Notes under the pieces: generated by a model
What the model was told of the DNA's origin: nothing
The model's input: the letters and a program-made list of their open reading frames with translations, nothing else
Database searches by the model: none
Assembly: GCF_022581195.2 (NCBI RefSeq)
Contig: NC_061459.1
Location: 2,976,001 to 3,040,000 of the forward strand
Direction: 5' to 3'
DNA from: Helicoverpa zea
Taxonomy: Eukaryota; Arthropoda; Insecta; Lepidoptera; Noctuidae
Length of the DNA: 64,000 nucleotides
Program-made: the position numbers and the translations under genes
Part shown: piece by piece, positions 11,901-26,900 of the stretch
How positions within the stretch are numbered: the first letter of the stretch is position 1
How the letters are laid out: the number at the start of each line of letters is the position of its first letter

Positions 11901-14900
11901 TACAGAATCCGTCATGCACGAGTTTTTAGCGGGTTCCAATAAATATCTCACAAGTTTGCTAACTGTCCGTTTGTTCAAGATAAACATAAAAAAAACCACT
12001 GAACTAATTGTCATGCGGTTAGCAAATACATAAAGAAAGGTTTTGGTGTATAATTTAACCCATGCGAAAACGGTACAAATCTTTAGTTAGTCCGGATCTA
12101 AGAAATCTCTTTAATAGATTTAATTACATACTTATTAACTTGTAATACGAAATCTTTAATCAGCGTTTACTTGCATAGTTGCGTCAACAAATTCTTGGCA
12201 TCAAACCAGTGCGTTGAACTTAACCAGATTGTGCACAAAACCGGTGAAATATACTTACTTGTGTAATCGAAAGTGGGCCGGTGACATGCCTATAGATTAC
12301 CTAGAATTGTAAGATAGACGTTAAATTTATATATCTTAAGTGACGAGTTAGTATATTGTGTATTTTGTACCAAGATTATTTTTTGGTTGAAATGAACTAC
12401 TTTATTTATTAGTAACTAGTCGATTTCTCGCGGTTCCATCCGCGTCCCGTGAAAACTACAGCCCGTAACGGCATATAATATAGCCTATGGATGTTATTCG
12501 GGAAGACAGTGAAAGAACTTTTCAAATTGGTTCGGTAGTTTTGGAGGCATTAGGATTAGGCCAAATTAAGCCAACAAACAAACAAAAGTTTTTAAAATTA
12601 TATTGCTATAGATTAAAATCTATGTGTTTTATTAAATCTCATAATAAATTGTATGCTAACGGCAAGCTAGAACCGTCATCGGTTATTGAACGTGAACAAA
12701 ATGTGAACGACATTGAACCACAAGTACGTAGTTTACGTAACTATGTACTTAACTTTGCTTCCGTATTTATCCATAAACAATGAATAATTTATACGAAATA
12801 CCTTTATTGGTCCACATCACTATTCCATAATGGACATCACTATAAAACGTTCGGAAATCACGACATTGAAATGGGTTTAAAATTTGCCAAAATTGAATTT
12901 CAAATCGGAACTTGTTTTTTTAAGTGATTAAGCTCAAATTAGGAACACGTTCGTTTTATTTCTTTTCTGTCTGGAAATTCGAGTGGCCAGTTTGATATGG
13001 TTTCTCCTGTAATAAAGAGGTCGATAATCTTTGGACTCTTATGCATAATTTGAACCCAGCACCTAATTCGACGAAACCACGAAATATGTTTGTGAATATT
13101 ATTTTATGATCGGTTGATCGGTCCCTATAAAGAAGAACTGATTAGGTTTTGTCGGTACTTTTTTTACCAAAGCCATATAATAATAAACGTCCAAAGATTG
13201 TTTTTTTTTCTTTTTTTTAAAGACGTCAAAAAACATCAAATGACCCCTCCCGCTGTGGGTTTGCAGCGGTGAGGGAGTGTCAGACTCTTACTGACTAAAA
13301 ACCGTCGTGTTCCGTCATTGGCCTCTTATGTACCAGGGCCGTGGTATCTCTTTCGAACAACCCGCAGCCCCGGCAGGTTTGATACTGGCCTTAGAGTTAC
13401 ATATCAAAACGTTGGTTTTCATTGAAGATTTTATCTTGCTAGTCTTTATTCAGAGTTATCAAATAATAAGGTAATAATAATAAGGTATTCTTATGTGTAT
13501 GTGAAATGTATTATTTGAGACGTCGACTGATTACGATAATATGGTATTATTAAAATCTTCATTCCACTAGTCTTTGTTTCATTGGTATTGACATTCATTC
13601 AATGAATTTATGCAAAAATTGCGGATAAAGGTGCTAATTTCCTTGTTAAGGACGGACGAAACATGTTTGGAATAGTTTACGATTTAATTAATTTATAGTC
13701 ATTATTAATTACTGTGTCGGAATATTTATATGAAGTGGTATCATGAGCTGTTAGTCGGACTAGTTAAAAACCTGTATGTTATAGTAAAGATCACAAGGAA
13801 GGATTAGAGTTTCATATAAACTGTTATAGATGGACCTCTATCAGAATGCCGAGACTATATTTATTGTGTGCACCTTTGTTTAACTTTAGGTACATAAGAT
13901 AGCTTTTATCACATGTTATGAGGAAATAATAAATCATATAACCTTTTATTTAATGAGATTTTGGCAATTGTTTATTATCTGTATTTCTGAAACAATAAGA
14001 CAAGGATGCGATTGCCACGCCATAAAATGTTTGTCCCACATACAGGTCAATTTATATGCTTCAAAAGGAATTGCAAAATGCTTACTTAAATTATAAGAAT
14101 GACTGAACTGACTGAATGACTTCAAGACGGAGTAGGTACTTATGTTTGATTTCTGTCAGTCAACAGTCTATAGTAACCCTTAACCTCTTGAATACGGTGC
14201 GTGGATCCACGCGACACACAATTAATTTTCTTTTGTTCTCTAATAAGCGGCATTCAAGCAGTTAAACTACCTACAGTCGACTCTCGTTAATTCGAAACTC
14301 GAGGGACTCTTAAAATATTACGAATTATCGAGTTTTTGAAATATTAAATGGTTCGTTTGAGAAAATAAATAAAACTTCGAATTACTAACACATTTGTGTG
14401 CATACATGTATTCATAGTGTAATTAATCTTTCGAAACAGCTCCGTCATACTGCTTCAAGAAAAGGTTGCTGCTACTCAGACTGCTCTCTGACTCCTGACT
14501 TAGAATCTTTCCTCCTCATTCTCTCTGCAACTTTGAATTCTCGGGTGTTGGACGACTAAGAATTCGAATTAACGCGTCGTTTTGTTATAAAGCAATGCTA
14601 TTTTCGTTCGAATTACCAAGTGCATAAAAATGTATTGATTTAGTTCGAAATATAAAGAGATTTTGTAGGGAACTCGTGGTAACTTTGAATTAACGAGAAG
14701 TTCGAAATATCGCAGGTTTGAATTAACAAGAGTCGATTGTATATCCAATTGCCAAAAACTGACACATTTTTTTTTTGTTTTATACATTTAAATATCCAAT
14801 AAAGTTTACCTTTTGCTTTTTGAGATTCAAACAAAGTTTCTTCAAGATTATTCTTTGTCGGCCTAAAGTATTGTTATTAAACAAAATACTTGGACATCGA

Positions 14901-17900
14901 TGTAATTTAAGAGTATTTTGTCTAAGCTGATGTTTATTCGTGTTCCCAAAGATTTCGAGAAAAATATTTTGCGGTATTCCATTTAGAGTAACCACACACT
15001 GCAAACTTTTAGTCGGCCGATAGTTTGTTAGGGCTCAAAAATCAGTGTGAAGATGAATGGTAGTACACACATTAGAAAGATCAGGTATTTAGCCGGTATC
15101 AGACCGACTTAAAAGTCTAACTAGAATCATAATTTTCTTCGAAAGTGATATAGACTTTTTTGACGCTTTTTTATATATGTAGGTATAAATACCTTATATT
15201 TAATATTCTTTTTTGTAAAAAACTTGTAAATAAATCTGTACATATTTTTGATGGAAGTAAATGAAATTAAGAAGATTCTCTTAAAAAAACATCCAGCCTT
15301 CAGGTCAACTGTCGGCCGACTGTTTAGTCTTCAGTCTGCTGTGGTACTCGAAAATGAGTAAACAACACGGAGGGTAAACAATATTTTTACGAAAGTAATT
15401 GAGGGTAGCAGACAAATTAAGCGTCCAACGTTTGGTTTTGATGTTGTTTTGCTTGATCGGGTAAATAAAAATCAACTAGAATTTTCAGTGTTTTGATTTT
15501 ATATAAATTAAGCACATATTTTTAATAGTTGTTTTATGTTATAACAAAATGGAAAGTAAATAGATTTTTAATTACAATTTCATCTTCGTAAAGTAAACAG
15601 GTACCTTTTTAATCGAATACCTATAGATACTGTAAAGATTATTTTTTTACACGCAAAATTAAATTTTAACTGACTTGAAAAAGAAACAGATTCTCAGTTT
15701 GACCTGTATGTATGTACATTTGTCTGTGCGGGAATGCCACACATTTGGCTGAACCAACTTTGGTGCGTGTAGTGTACTGTATTAATCACCGATATCTGTC
15801 GTCTCGTTATCGCATATTATGTACATAATTGAAGTCGGTTTCATTATTTTGTAAAATGTTTTTGTTCGAAAATTGTTTTAAATTTTAAGAATATGTTATT
15901 TCCTTAACATATGCATAATTTCACGAATTCATGTACAGCAGACATTTCTTGTACCACCCGACCGGACGTAAAGCAGTATAAAACACGAATACGAAATCAC
16001 CATACATTTTTATCAAATATACTGTCGGCATACAAAATATGTGACGAGCAAAAATGCAGGAAAACTCGAACAAAAAATAATACTATAAAACAATTATAAT
16101 TAGTAAGATGCTCAATGAGTCATGAAATGTTATCAAGATGACGCAAGATCATCAGCCATTGATATTGATGACTAATACGTACTGTCGCGAAGAAAATTAA
16201 TACAATAAAGTTTCCAGTTTTAAGTCATCAAGTGAGATTGCCGCTTTGAAGGTGACTGCTAAAGAAGTATGTATTTATAGGGGTACCGAATTTTTTGTTA
16301 CGTTGACAGCTGTCTGTAACAAGGGAAAATACTTACCTTTGTTTATACTGACTGAGAGAAACTGTCAACTGCATTAAAACGGTCGGGTATATGCCTGAGC
16401 CTATACTAGCCTATACTATGCCTGAGATCGACGATAAGTTGACTTCAGAGGATAAGAGTGAAAATATTTTTGAACCAATTTACAAAATATACATATGTAT
16501 AAACAAATCATTCTGTATACCTAGATCACAAATGCATTCAAGCGAAAACACTACTTACAGTGAGAAATAAGTAGGTATGTAAGTACAACTAATTTAATAA
16601 CCGAAAATTCATATTGTTTACACTCTTAATTTAACTTAAGCGGTTCAAAACGAATAGAATTTTAGTTGGTCGACTTTCCTGAAGTTGATAACGATAGAAG
16701 ACTTAATAGAGCTGCAGTTTGTTCGTTCAGAAAACTATCGCTTGTCGTAGTTTATGCATTGGGATGAATTTACACACTTAAGTTAAGGACAAATCTTTTC
16801 TTACTTGTAGGACACTTATTTTAAAAGCGAAAGTGATTTTGATGGTTTCACTCTTATAGTAAAACGGCTAAACTTCGATCAGTTAAATTAGGTTTAGAGA
16901 TAGTACCTTAGAGATAGTAATCGGCTTTGTATTGAAGCTATAAGTATAAATGGGAAAAGTGCGTATTTATAAAAAAATACTGTATTTCAATGGAATGCAA
17001 AAAATAAAATATCATAAAATTGTACAGTAGGTACTAGGACAAAAATGTTTTATTTTTGAACAAATTACATTTCAAATTGAATGTTGGAACAATTCATTTG
17101 ACTACATAGCTTATTAATTTAATTATACCTATTTTAAACGGAAATCCAAATTTTATTTTAATTTAGAGAACTAATTTCAGCGATATTTTTACAGAAATAT
17201 TACATGTACTTTATAATTTGTTCCCAGTTTTACTGATTTCCCATTTGTAACTGGAATTGTTCTAAATACTACTGGGAATTTGTGAAACAAAGGCACAGTT
17301 AGTTGATGGACTGGTTCCTAGACTAGTTGAATAGATTTTCTTTGCTATAAACATAGTTCTTGAATTACTAACGGACGATTCTTAGTAATAGTGATATTGT
17401 CAAGAAATTGGTTTATCCATATAGAAAAAAATGACCAGTAGAGATGTCACTAAGCAAAATCTCCTAAGAAAGTAGCGCGCCAAAATGTAGGTGTTCACGG
17501 AACGAGGAACGTTACTGGATTCTCCTACTCCCCCTCATATGCCTTCTTATGAACCCATCCATTTTTTTAAGTCAAATTACTGAACACCAATTTTTGACAG
17601 ACGTCTTAAGGAACCCGAAATCATTCTTTTATAATTTGTACAATATATTTTATTTGGTAATGATGTAAAAAAAACGCGATGTCAAAGTCAAAGTCAAAAA
17701 CGTTTATTGAAAATAGTCTAGTTTTTAGCACTTTTTCACGTCAAATAATACAAAAGGACAGCACCCCCCAAAACGCCCCCCTTTCACCACTTCCTATTGA
17801 TATCAATAAAATTACATATACGTAATAAGTATTACTAAATAGTGCAAAAACTTCGTTGTAGCATTTTGCATAATTATTTTATAATACAATTTGCATTAAT

Positions 17901-20900
17901 GAACTAATAAATTATTTTACATCTAAATACTGAGGATTTTTGTAATTTATTATGTTAATGAAATATTAAGTAGAACAATAAACAGTTCATAATCACGAAG
18001 TTTGTGTAGCAATATCTTTATGGTTATGACCCAGTAAAACTTTTTAAAATTAAAAAAAAAAAGTCGTGGTGGCCTAGTGGGTAAAGGACCAATCTCTCAA
18101 GTATGAGGGCGCGGGTTCGATCCCAGGTCAGGCAAGTACCAATGCAACTTTTCTAAGTCTGTATGTACTTTCTAAGTATATCTTAGACACCATTGGCTGT
18201 GTTTGGGATGGCACGTTAAACTGTAGGTCCCGGTTGTCATTGAACATCCTTGGCAGTCGTTACGGGTAGTCAGAAGCCAGTAAGTCTGACACCAGTCTAA
18301 CCAAGGGGTATCGGGTTGCCCGGATAACTGGGTTGAGGAGGTCAGATAGGCAGTCGCTTCTTGTAAAGCACTGGTACTCAGCTGAATCCGGTTAGACTGG
18401 AAGCCGACCCCAACATGATTGGGAAAAAGGCTCGGAGGATGTATGACCCAGTAAAACTTTTTGAAAAGGGTCTATATGATTTATGAACTAGCCTCCCACA
18501 AATTATAAAGTTCACTTCATTCACATTTCATCATGTATGGTCAAGTTTTCACGAGTTACAGATAACACACCTACGAAATATTATGCATATTACAAAAGTG
18601 CGTTTAATTTCCTGTATTCTTATAAGTAACTAAGAGGTCAAACCAGATCTTGTTACATAACAACCGCATAATCGTCGCGTGCGCAGTAATTGCTTGACTG
18701 TAAGTATTGTATTGATATTCATCATTCAACTCGATTGAGATGTCAATTTTTTTGTCCTTTTCGCTAAAAATGGTTCAATTTTTAGAATAAAGATACTCAA
18801 TTGTTTTTCGGGGTTATCGTCTCGAAAGAAATACATGAAAAAGGGACGATCAGTTACTGTTACGTTTACGATAACTAGAACCTATACTACACTTAATTTA
18901 AAACCTCCTAAATCTGACAAATCCTATGCTGAAAACTTCATCAAAATCGCTTCAGCCAAACGTGAGATACTCGCGAACAAACATACACATGCAGCTCAAA
19001 CTGAAACCCTCGTTTTCTGAAGTCGGTTAAAAATTATAAGTTTTTCGAATTTTAAAATTCTTTCAACGAATATGAAAACTTAAGTTAGTTGCAAAAAATA
19101 TAAACTTGGAATAAAACTTGTATGGTTATTAACACAGTGCAAAAGCGTTTAATGTTAATGTTATGTTATTAATGACTACGGCAATTAAGTTTTTTCCAAC
19201 GTGTTACAAAGATTTATGTTATTGCGAATAGAGTACCGTTTATAATGACATGTTGCTGCTTTGAAATTACAGTTTAATAGATGATGCACTAATCTATTTT
19301 AATGTTAGTGTTGTTATGGTGTTTCATCATCCTCCTGCCCTTATCCCAATTTTATTTGGGGTCGGCGCAGCATGTTTTCTTCTTCCAAACTCTTCTATCT
19401 GCCGTCATCTCACAAGTAACATTCTTTCATGGTGTTTAAGAGTATATTTTTATAGATTTTAACTGGATTGATATGGTGTTTTACTTAGGTATATTTTTTT
19501 TGAAGAATCGATTTGTTTATTTCCAGATATGAGTAATTTGCATACGATTTTGATTGTAGGTTGCTAAGTTTCATGTTATTCACTCTTTTATATGCGCGCT
19601 GAGGAAACTATTTTTGTCCTTCCGAATGAGAACCAAATGACGAGATCCTTCCACAGACGATCACAATACCATATATTAATATCAGCCTTTTTACTAGTAA
19701 GAAGAGATTAAACAGCGAAGTTACAAATACAAAGGCACCATTCCTTCTAATCACACAAACGATTTTGCTACCAGCACTTTTGTACCATTCCAGTCAACCT
19801 AATCTTGATCAGTGATCACACCACCAAAAAAATATGAATCCATAGATAGCTTACCAAAAAATTCAAACATGACTTTATACAGTAGGTATTATCATTAAAT
19901 TAGTACTTTGAACGTCACAGAGTAAAATAGTCAGTGAAACAATGATGTGACGACGGCGTGCGACCACAGAATAACAAATAGTTGCACATACCAAAAATAT
20001 CTATCCGTAGTGCATGTCATTTGAAGGTTTGTGTTACGTAAAAGTAATAGGAATATGGTGATCTTTCTTTTTAGAGGATTTGATTAAATAGGTTTTAGGT
20101 CATCATCATCATCCTCTTGCCCTTATCCCAATTTTATTTGGCGTCAGCGCAGCATGTTTTCTCCTTCCGTACTCTTCATGGTTTTAGGTACCTAAGCTTA
20201 TCTCGGTTGGATATGTCCAAATTATTTTTGACTTCGACATCCTGTTCAAAAACCCTATACATGCTTGTGCGTAATTAAGAAATTACCGATGTGACTACAA
20301 AATTATTCTTATTTAGGTTTATAGTAAGGTACCTATTTAAAAATAATGGTGCGAGAAACGTTCAATTGAACCTGCACTTACAAAATAAATAAAATCATGC
20401 GTGAAAAATGTCCGCTTTCAAAAAATATTATTTTCCATGACATTTCACAGGTTATTAAAATATTAATTAAATAAATAAAATTGAATCTTCATTGACAGAT
20501 TATATTCAACTTTTAATTAAATAATCTATCAAATACCAAGGCAAGTAATTTTGTTCAGGTAACAAACGTTTCCTTATTTTAAAAACATGTTTATATTTTG
20601 GAGTGGAATTTTTCGCGCGCAATAAGACGTATCAGTTTATATAAAAATAACTATTATGCAGTCAATATGACCACACCGTGGTGCTAAAAATAAAAAATAT
20701 CATTTATTTCGGTCGAATAATAAACGTATTATTCCTGCAACGCTATTAATTATAAATATTAAAAAATATGGGTATGAATACTTGATTGCAATCTACATTT
20801 GGAATTGTGTTTTGTGGTCAATCTGCAACTGGTTTTATAAGTCATCTTTATAAAAATAGCAGTTTAGTGTTTTGTTTAACATGTTTTTAATTATTATTCA

Positions 20901-23900
20901 ATTTAATAAGGCCCAAGTTTACCATCGTTGGTTATTAAAAAAAACTGTTTACTATGTATTTTCACGTATAATTTTCGAAGTAAACAGTTGTTTTAAGAAA
21001 AAAATGATGTTTACGTTGTTGCTGAAAATGAGCCTTTTTTTTTTTTTTCCGACGTCAAAAATCATCAAATGACCACTCCCGCTGTGGGTTAGCAGCGGTT
21101 AGGGAGTGTCAGACTCTTACTGACTAAAAACCGTCGTGTTCCGTCATAGGCCTTTCATGTACCAGGGCCGCGGTATCTCTTTCGAACAACCCGCAGCCCC
21201 GGCAGGCCTTGGCCCTGCTGGGCCCCGCTGGGGTTGCTGACATCTCTTTGAGGAGCGCGTGGAACAACGCGCGCCGTCGACACGTGTCTGTCGTCTAAGC
21301 AGACAGAGGGACGATGAGCCACCCGAACTCACCGCCCACAGACCCACGCCTACGGTGGCCGGGAGTCATCTCGCGACACCCGGCGCCCATGGTGTCTACC
21401 TGGTCCAGCGCGGTGGCCGGGATGAGAGGTGCGAACTCTCTGGCGTTCCGCTTCCTCCTTCTCGATCATGACCGCTTCGCAGAAGGAGGCGACGGCATCC
21501 CATTCCCTCTCGCCCCGGACCATGGCCTGAACCAGGGCCGGACGCGAGAGGTCGCCGCCGCCCAAAGCCTCGACGAGGACCCGGCGGTGCCCTTCCCATG
21601 CGGGGCACACCTGGACTGTGTAGTCCACCGTGTCCTCGGGGCTGTCCGCACAATGGTGACACCCGGGCGCCTCCTCACGACCGATGCGGTGCAGGTACCT
21701 CCCGAAACAACCGTGTCCGGTGAGGACCTGCGTCATGCGGTACGTGAGGGCGCCGTGACTCCTCCCGAGCCACTCCTCAAAGAGGGGACTTACCGCCACG
21801 ATGGTGGCGTGCCCTGCACTGGGTTGCGACAGTCGCTCCCTCCAGGCCACCATGAGATCGCGCCGGAGCTCCGCCCGCTGCGCGACAACTTGCCGCGGCA
21901 ACGGGGCAAAAAAAAAATGAGCCTCAATCGGATTATTCTGGTGCTTAATGCAAGTTAACGACCATATAAAGGTGATTAAAGCCACTAAAACCACTCACAT
22001 TAAAACCACTCAGTAAGTTATCAGAGAAAATCACTTTTTAACATTCCAAATGACAAAAATAATCCTGTTTTATAAAGTGCAAAATTGGAGCAATCATTAT
22101 TTTGTAGCAATGTGATCCTAGGGAATCAAATATCCACGTCTAGCATTTACGTTTAAGAATAATACATCTATATCTAGCCTTTACTTTTATAAATAGGTAT
22201 ACACGTACTCCAAAAAACCAAAAATATGCAGCACCATACCGCCACCATTTTTGACCTCCAAGGTCCATTACACCGCGAAGCATGTGAATTTTACCAACAA
22301 CCAATACCCAACCACCAGTGTTCAAACTTTGACGTAAAATTACACAATTTAGGTCAATATCACAGTGCAAGCGTTTAGTTAGCACGCGACCTGCGTATGA
22401 GTCAGTCAATTCCACGGAGTAAGGAAAGGTGAGTGGAGATGGCATAATGTAGGTAGGTCAGACGCCTTCTTCTAGGTCAAATTCGTACGGGGGGCATGAA
22501 CAAAACGATCAGTTACGAATGCTCTAACAAGACGCTCAGGTGCTTTGGGTTATCTGTCAACGATTTCTGGTAAAACAAAAAATGACCAGATCCAAAGAAG
22601 ACGTATAATGACGAAAACAGTAACATTCCTCATCCCCCGCTCGCCCGCATTTTGGCGCGCTACTTTCTTAAGTGATTTTCCGTTATGACACCTCCGCTGG
22701 TCATTTTGTTCTCCATGGTCGATCCCAAACGTCTGCTTAGGCATTCGCGCCGAGAATCAAGGTCGCATGATACTTGACTGTTAATGTTACTTAGACTTTC
22801 GTTGGTAATAAATAATAATTTATTGTACCGGGAATTTTTGATTGGGAAGACCACACAGGGTTTCCGCGTAGTTTGTCAAGGTTGTTTGAATCGTTTGATA
22901 GAGTTACCGCGAATTGGCAATTGGATGGAAACGAGTAGGTTTTAGTCAGATTTTGACATCTCCTCCGGATCTGCCTATATCAGATGTCATTTGAACATGA
23001 CGCATTTTTAAATGGAATCGTGATCATCTTAAAAGAAAACGATCCTACTGTAATGGTAAATGCCTTTGTTAGATTTATTTCTTCTAATAATGTTAAATTG
23101 TAACAGTGTTTATATCTTTCATAATGGTTATATGTAATGTGTATATAATTACTTGTGTACTAAGTTAGTTTAAGCAAATTCATTAATTATATAGTTCGGC
23201 CATTCAGAGAATGCGTTCCTGACACGTCGCGATTGAACTGACGACGTAACTACATTCATTGATTATTGATATAATAATGTTGTTTTAATGCTCCTCAATT
23301 GTTAAAACGGTAAACAACCAGCAAAAATATTTTTATCGTAACTGCAACGCCATTGCAAAGTTACGTCGTCAGTTCAATCGCGACGTGTCAGGAACGCATT
23401 CTCTGAATGGCCGAACTATAGTGTATGTATTTTGTTGCAGGCTCGATATCCTCCACCGGAAAAGTTGGAATTATTTTCTTACATTAATTTCTATATATTT
23501 TTCTGTTTCATATTTTCCCATGTGTCGTCACTAGCTACGCGAGTCTGGCAGAAATTGCCGTCAAATACGGCAGATTGCCATAAAAAAAAAAAAAAAAAAA
23601 AAAACGATCCTACGTATCGTCTGATAGTGTAATCCGAAGTTCACGTAAGACACTAAAGAGAGATTTATCACATTACATTTAGAATTTTGGATGTCATATA
23701 CCTACTGTTATCACCATTTCTCTGTAATATTTATGTTCCCGATTTCTTACTTGTTTTTTTGTTAACATTTTGAGATGAGCACATAAAGCGAACGTTGAAT
23801 TATTTTTGTGGAATATACTTAAGGCAGTTGGGTGTGAATATTATTATAACTTTTCCGAGTATGGTTAGTAAGGAAGATTCCTAAATTAGAATGTTTTCCA

Positions 23901-26900
23901 TAAAATTAGGTTCTTGCTTCTAGAGGAAAACTGACTCACGAATTAAGTCTTTAAATGCGTAACGTTAAACTGAAGTAACGTTTTAAATTATACAGTATAC
24001 CATATTGGATACGACTACAAATACATATATCACCATCAGACAGCACCATATAAATACCAAAATATTTCCTTAAACGTAAATGTACAAACCTATACCGTAT
24101 ACATAGCTGAAACGTATCAGACACCGGTTGTGTACATTCATTGAATATGAATGTCTCATTATAGGAGTAATAAAGGACTAATGCGGAGGCTTGACATGAA
24201 CGTCACAATACAATACCTACTAGTAAAATACATTGAATAAGAAGATTATATTTTTATTGATTCCTTCTCCTTTCTTTTATTGGTACCTTAATACTAAGGT
24301 ACATTAATTATTTAGTTTAAAAGGAACTAAAAGGAAAAATGATGAACTTCGGAACTATGGCTTTGGGATGTACCTACTTACTTAGGTACTGTGTCATAAT
24401 AATTTTACGTAAGTATCTCATAAACATACTTTGATACATAAACTTAAAACACACTACACAGCTGCGTGAAATAATCAAACCAACAATTAATTCCCCAGCG
24501 GTGGGGATGAATTTTTTGACGCCTTTTAGATATAGTGTATATATATATAGTAGGAAAGTTTTTTTGTGTTGTAAATATCTATGTATATAACTTTGTAAAT
24601 AAACCCGATTGATGTTAATTATAAATAACATAACGCGTACCATCACGAAAATATTTAAATCTTATAAATTATGTATCTATCTTTGACAGCCGTTTTGAAT
24701 TCGAAGCCAGTTTGTTAACATGTTAGACCGGTAGTAACTATTCGTCTTTATGATATAAAGCTTGGTGATATATGGACGAACAGAAAAGTCTTAGTAATAG
24801 AATCCCGTTTAAACTTTTAGGTAAGGAACTCTTTTTTTATGGGAAGTCATCAAATGACCCCTCCCGCTGTGGGGTTAGCAGCGTGAGTGTCAGACTCTTA
24901 CTGACTAAAACCCATCATGTTCCTTCTTAAGACCTTTATGTACCAGGGCCGCGGTAACTCTTTCGAACAATTCCGCGGCCCGGAGGTTAGAAATCCTAAC
25001 AGATAGTAGATGACGCTCAAGTTCAGAAATGTTCTGCTTAAGAAAAAAAATTAAAACAAAGGTTAATAACAACATAACAAGTAATATAAACATTTACCGT
25101 CTTACCACAAAAAGTTTTAAACGTCAGTTTATGCCTTGTCTAAAAAAATGTCAAATTATGACGTTGACATATGGTTCATTTTGCAGCCAAAATTTTATTA
25201 GACAAGTGTAAAACAGGGGTTAAAGTTTTTGTAGTAAGGCCATAAATGCTTATTCAGCTCCCAAGTTAATCTAATTCCATGCGCATGTAATATTCAGCTA
25301 ACGTGACGAACAAAGAAACATTTGTTTGTTTGTTTGTGTGTTCATTGTTGAGTAAACTCTTTATAATTACAGAACAGTTACTTTGTCAGCATATTAATGT
25401 AGCTCGCGCCACTGTTTGTTCAAATGTTTGTCGTGACATTCTGACTTGTGTGTGAGTACAGTGGAGTGCATCAAATGTGGGTCAGAAAAAAATGATGAGG
25501 TCTTTTTATTATTCAATACTATGTTTGAATTTCGAATGTGGTTTTATTTGTACTTCTCTAAAAAACTACATAATATATTTTGATTGCTTTACGCTATTTT
25601 ATTACTTTTTATTATTGTCTTACCACACTAAAATTAAATAATGCAAATTAGTTAAACTTATTAGTAAAATGTCAGTGTCTCACAAATTATACTACTAATT
25701 ATTATTACGCATTGGATTTTAAGGCACTAAAATCTTTGATAATGACCCAAATTGAATGCCACCTAGTGTATCACCAACATTTGGTCCAACAATTTTTATT
25801 GCAGTTTCTTTGATCGTGGTCAAATGTTAGCACGTTGGATATATATGATGTTCAATTATTTCCTTATATGCGAAGGTGGTTGGGATGGCACGTTAAACTG
25901 TAGGTCCCGGCTGTCATTGAACATCCTTGGCAGTCGTTACGGGTAGTCAGAAGCCAGTAAGTCTGACACCAGTCTAACCAAGGGGTATCGGGTTGCCCGG
26001 GTAACTGGGTTGAGGAGGTCAGATAGGCAGTCGCTTCTTGTAAAGCACTGGTACTCAGCTGAATCCGGTTAGACTGGAAGCCGACCCCAACATAGTTGGG
26101 AAAAGGCTCGGAGGATGATGATATGCGAAGGTGGTAAAAAGGAACAATGATCGATTTACCTTAACTTTTGTGCCAAAGATAATGTCTAGAAGTGTAATGC
26201 GGATGCATTATGTGGATAATTAAGGTCATTGAACGCATTCCTGCATAATTAAAAGTATTTCAACTATTTATTGTGGAAGCGGAATCGGGTAATTCGGAAA
26301 TTATATTACTCTGTTTCTTAATCTTTAATCGTTTATCTTTATTTAACCGCGAAAGATTTAAGATAAAACATGTTAATATTTTTAAAAATATTAACATGTT
26401 TTATTCCGAAGCTTGCTTTACACAAATCGTTCATTTTGATATACTTTTTCCGCAAACGGAGATTGTCCGTATACTGCATTACGACTCAACAAAATAGGCC
26501 TTTGATAACACATGGTCAAGTACTATTTACTATAACTACGTCATAACTATGACGTCATGATACAAAGTCAGTGAATGGACGCTTTGTTAGCTTATGCTTA
26601 CAACTTGTGTGCTTTGACGTCCAATATTGACATAATCATAGATTATATGTTTAAAATAATGTTTAAACGTTTTTTACTAAAATTATTCATTCATTAATGG
26701 AGCTATGCGGTCGTTAAGTAAGGTAATTAATATATGTACTGAGATTTGTAGTTTAACGAGTCTTATTTAAATTCATAAAAAATACTCCAGGTAGTTGTGC
26801 TTTTTGATATAAGTGACATAACCAAAAATATACAGCGTTATTTTTTGTTTGTGCGAAACCTGAATATAGTTTGTTCAGAATCAGTAACTGAATCGATTCC

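Noticed and set aside
12487..12783. 98-codon open frame
   Set aside because: It begins inside a Helitron-like repeat and shows no recognisable domain or codon pattern.
18063..18125. tRNA gene
   Set aside because: A and B boxes are present, but the sequence does not continue into a tRNA 3' half and instead joins the SINE body; it is a SINE head.
21314..21958. A long + strand open frame in GC-rich DNA
   Set aside because: It is the antisense shadow of the R1-type ORF2 fragment on the minus strand; its composition reflects the element, and no known domain is visible.
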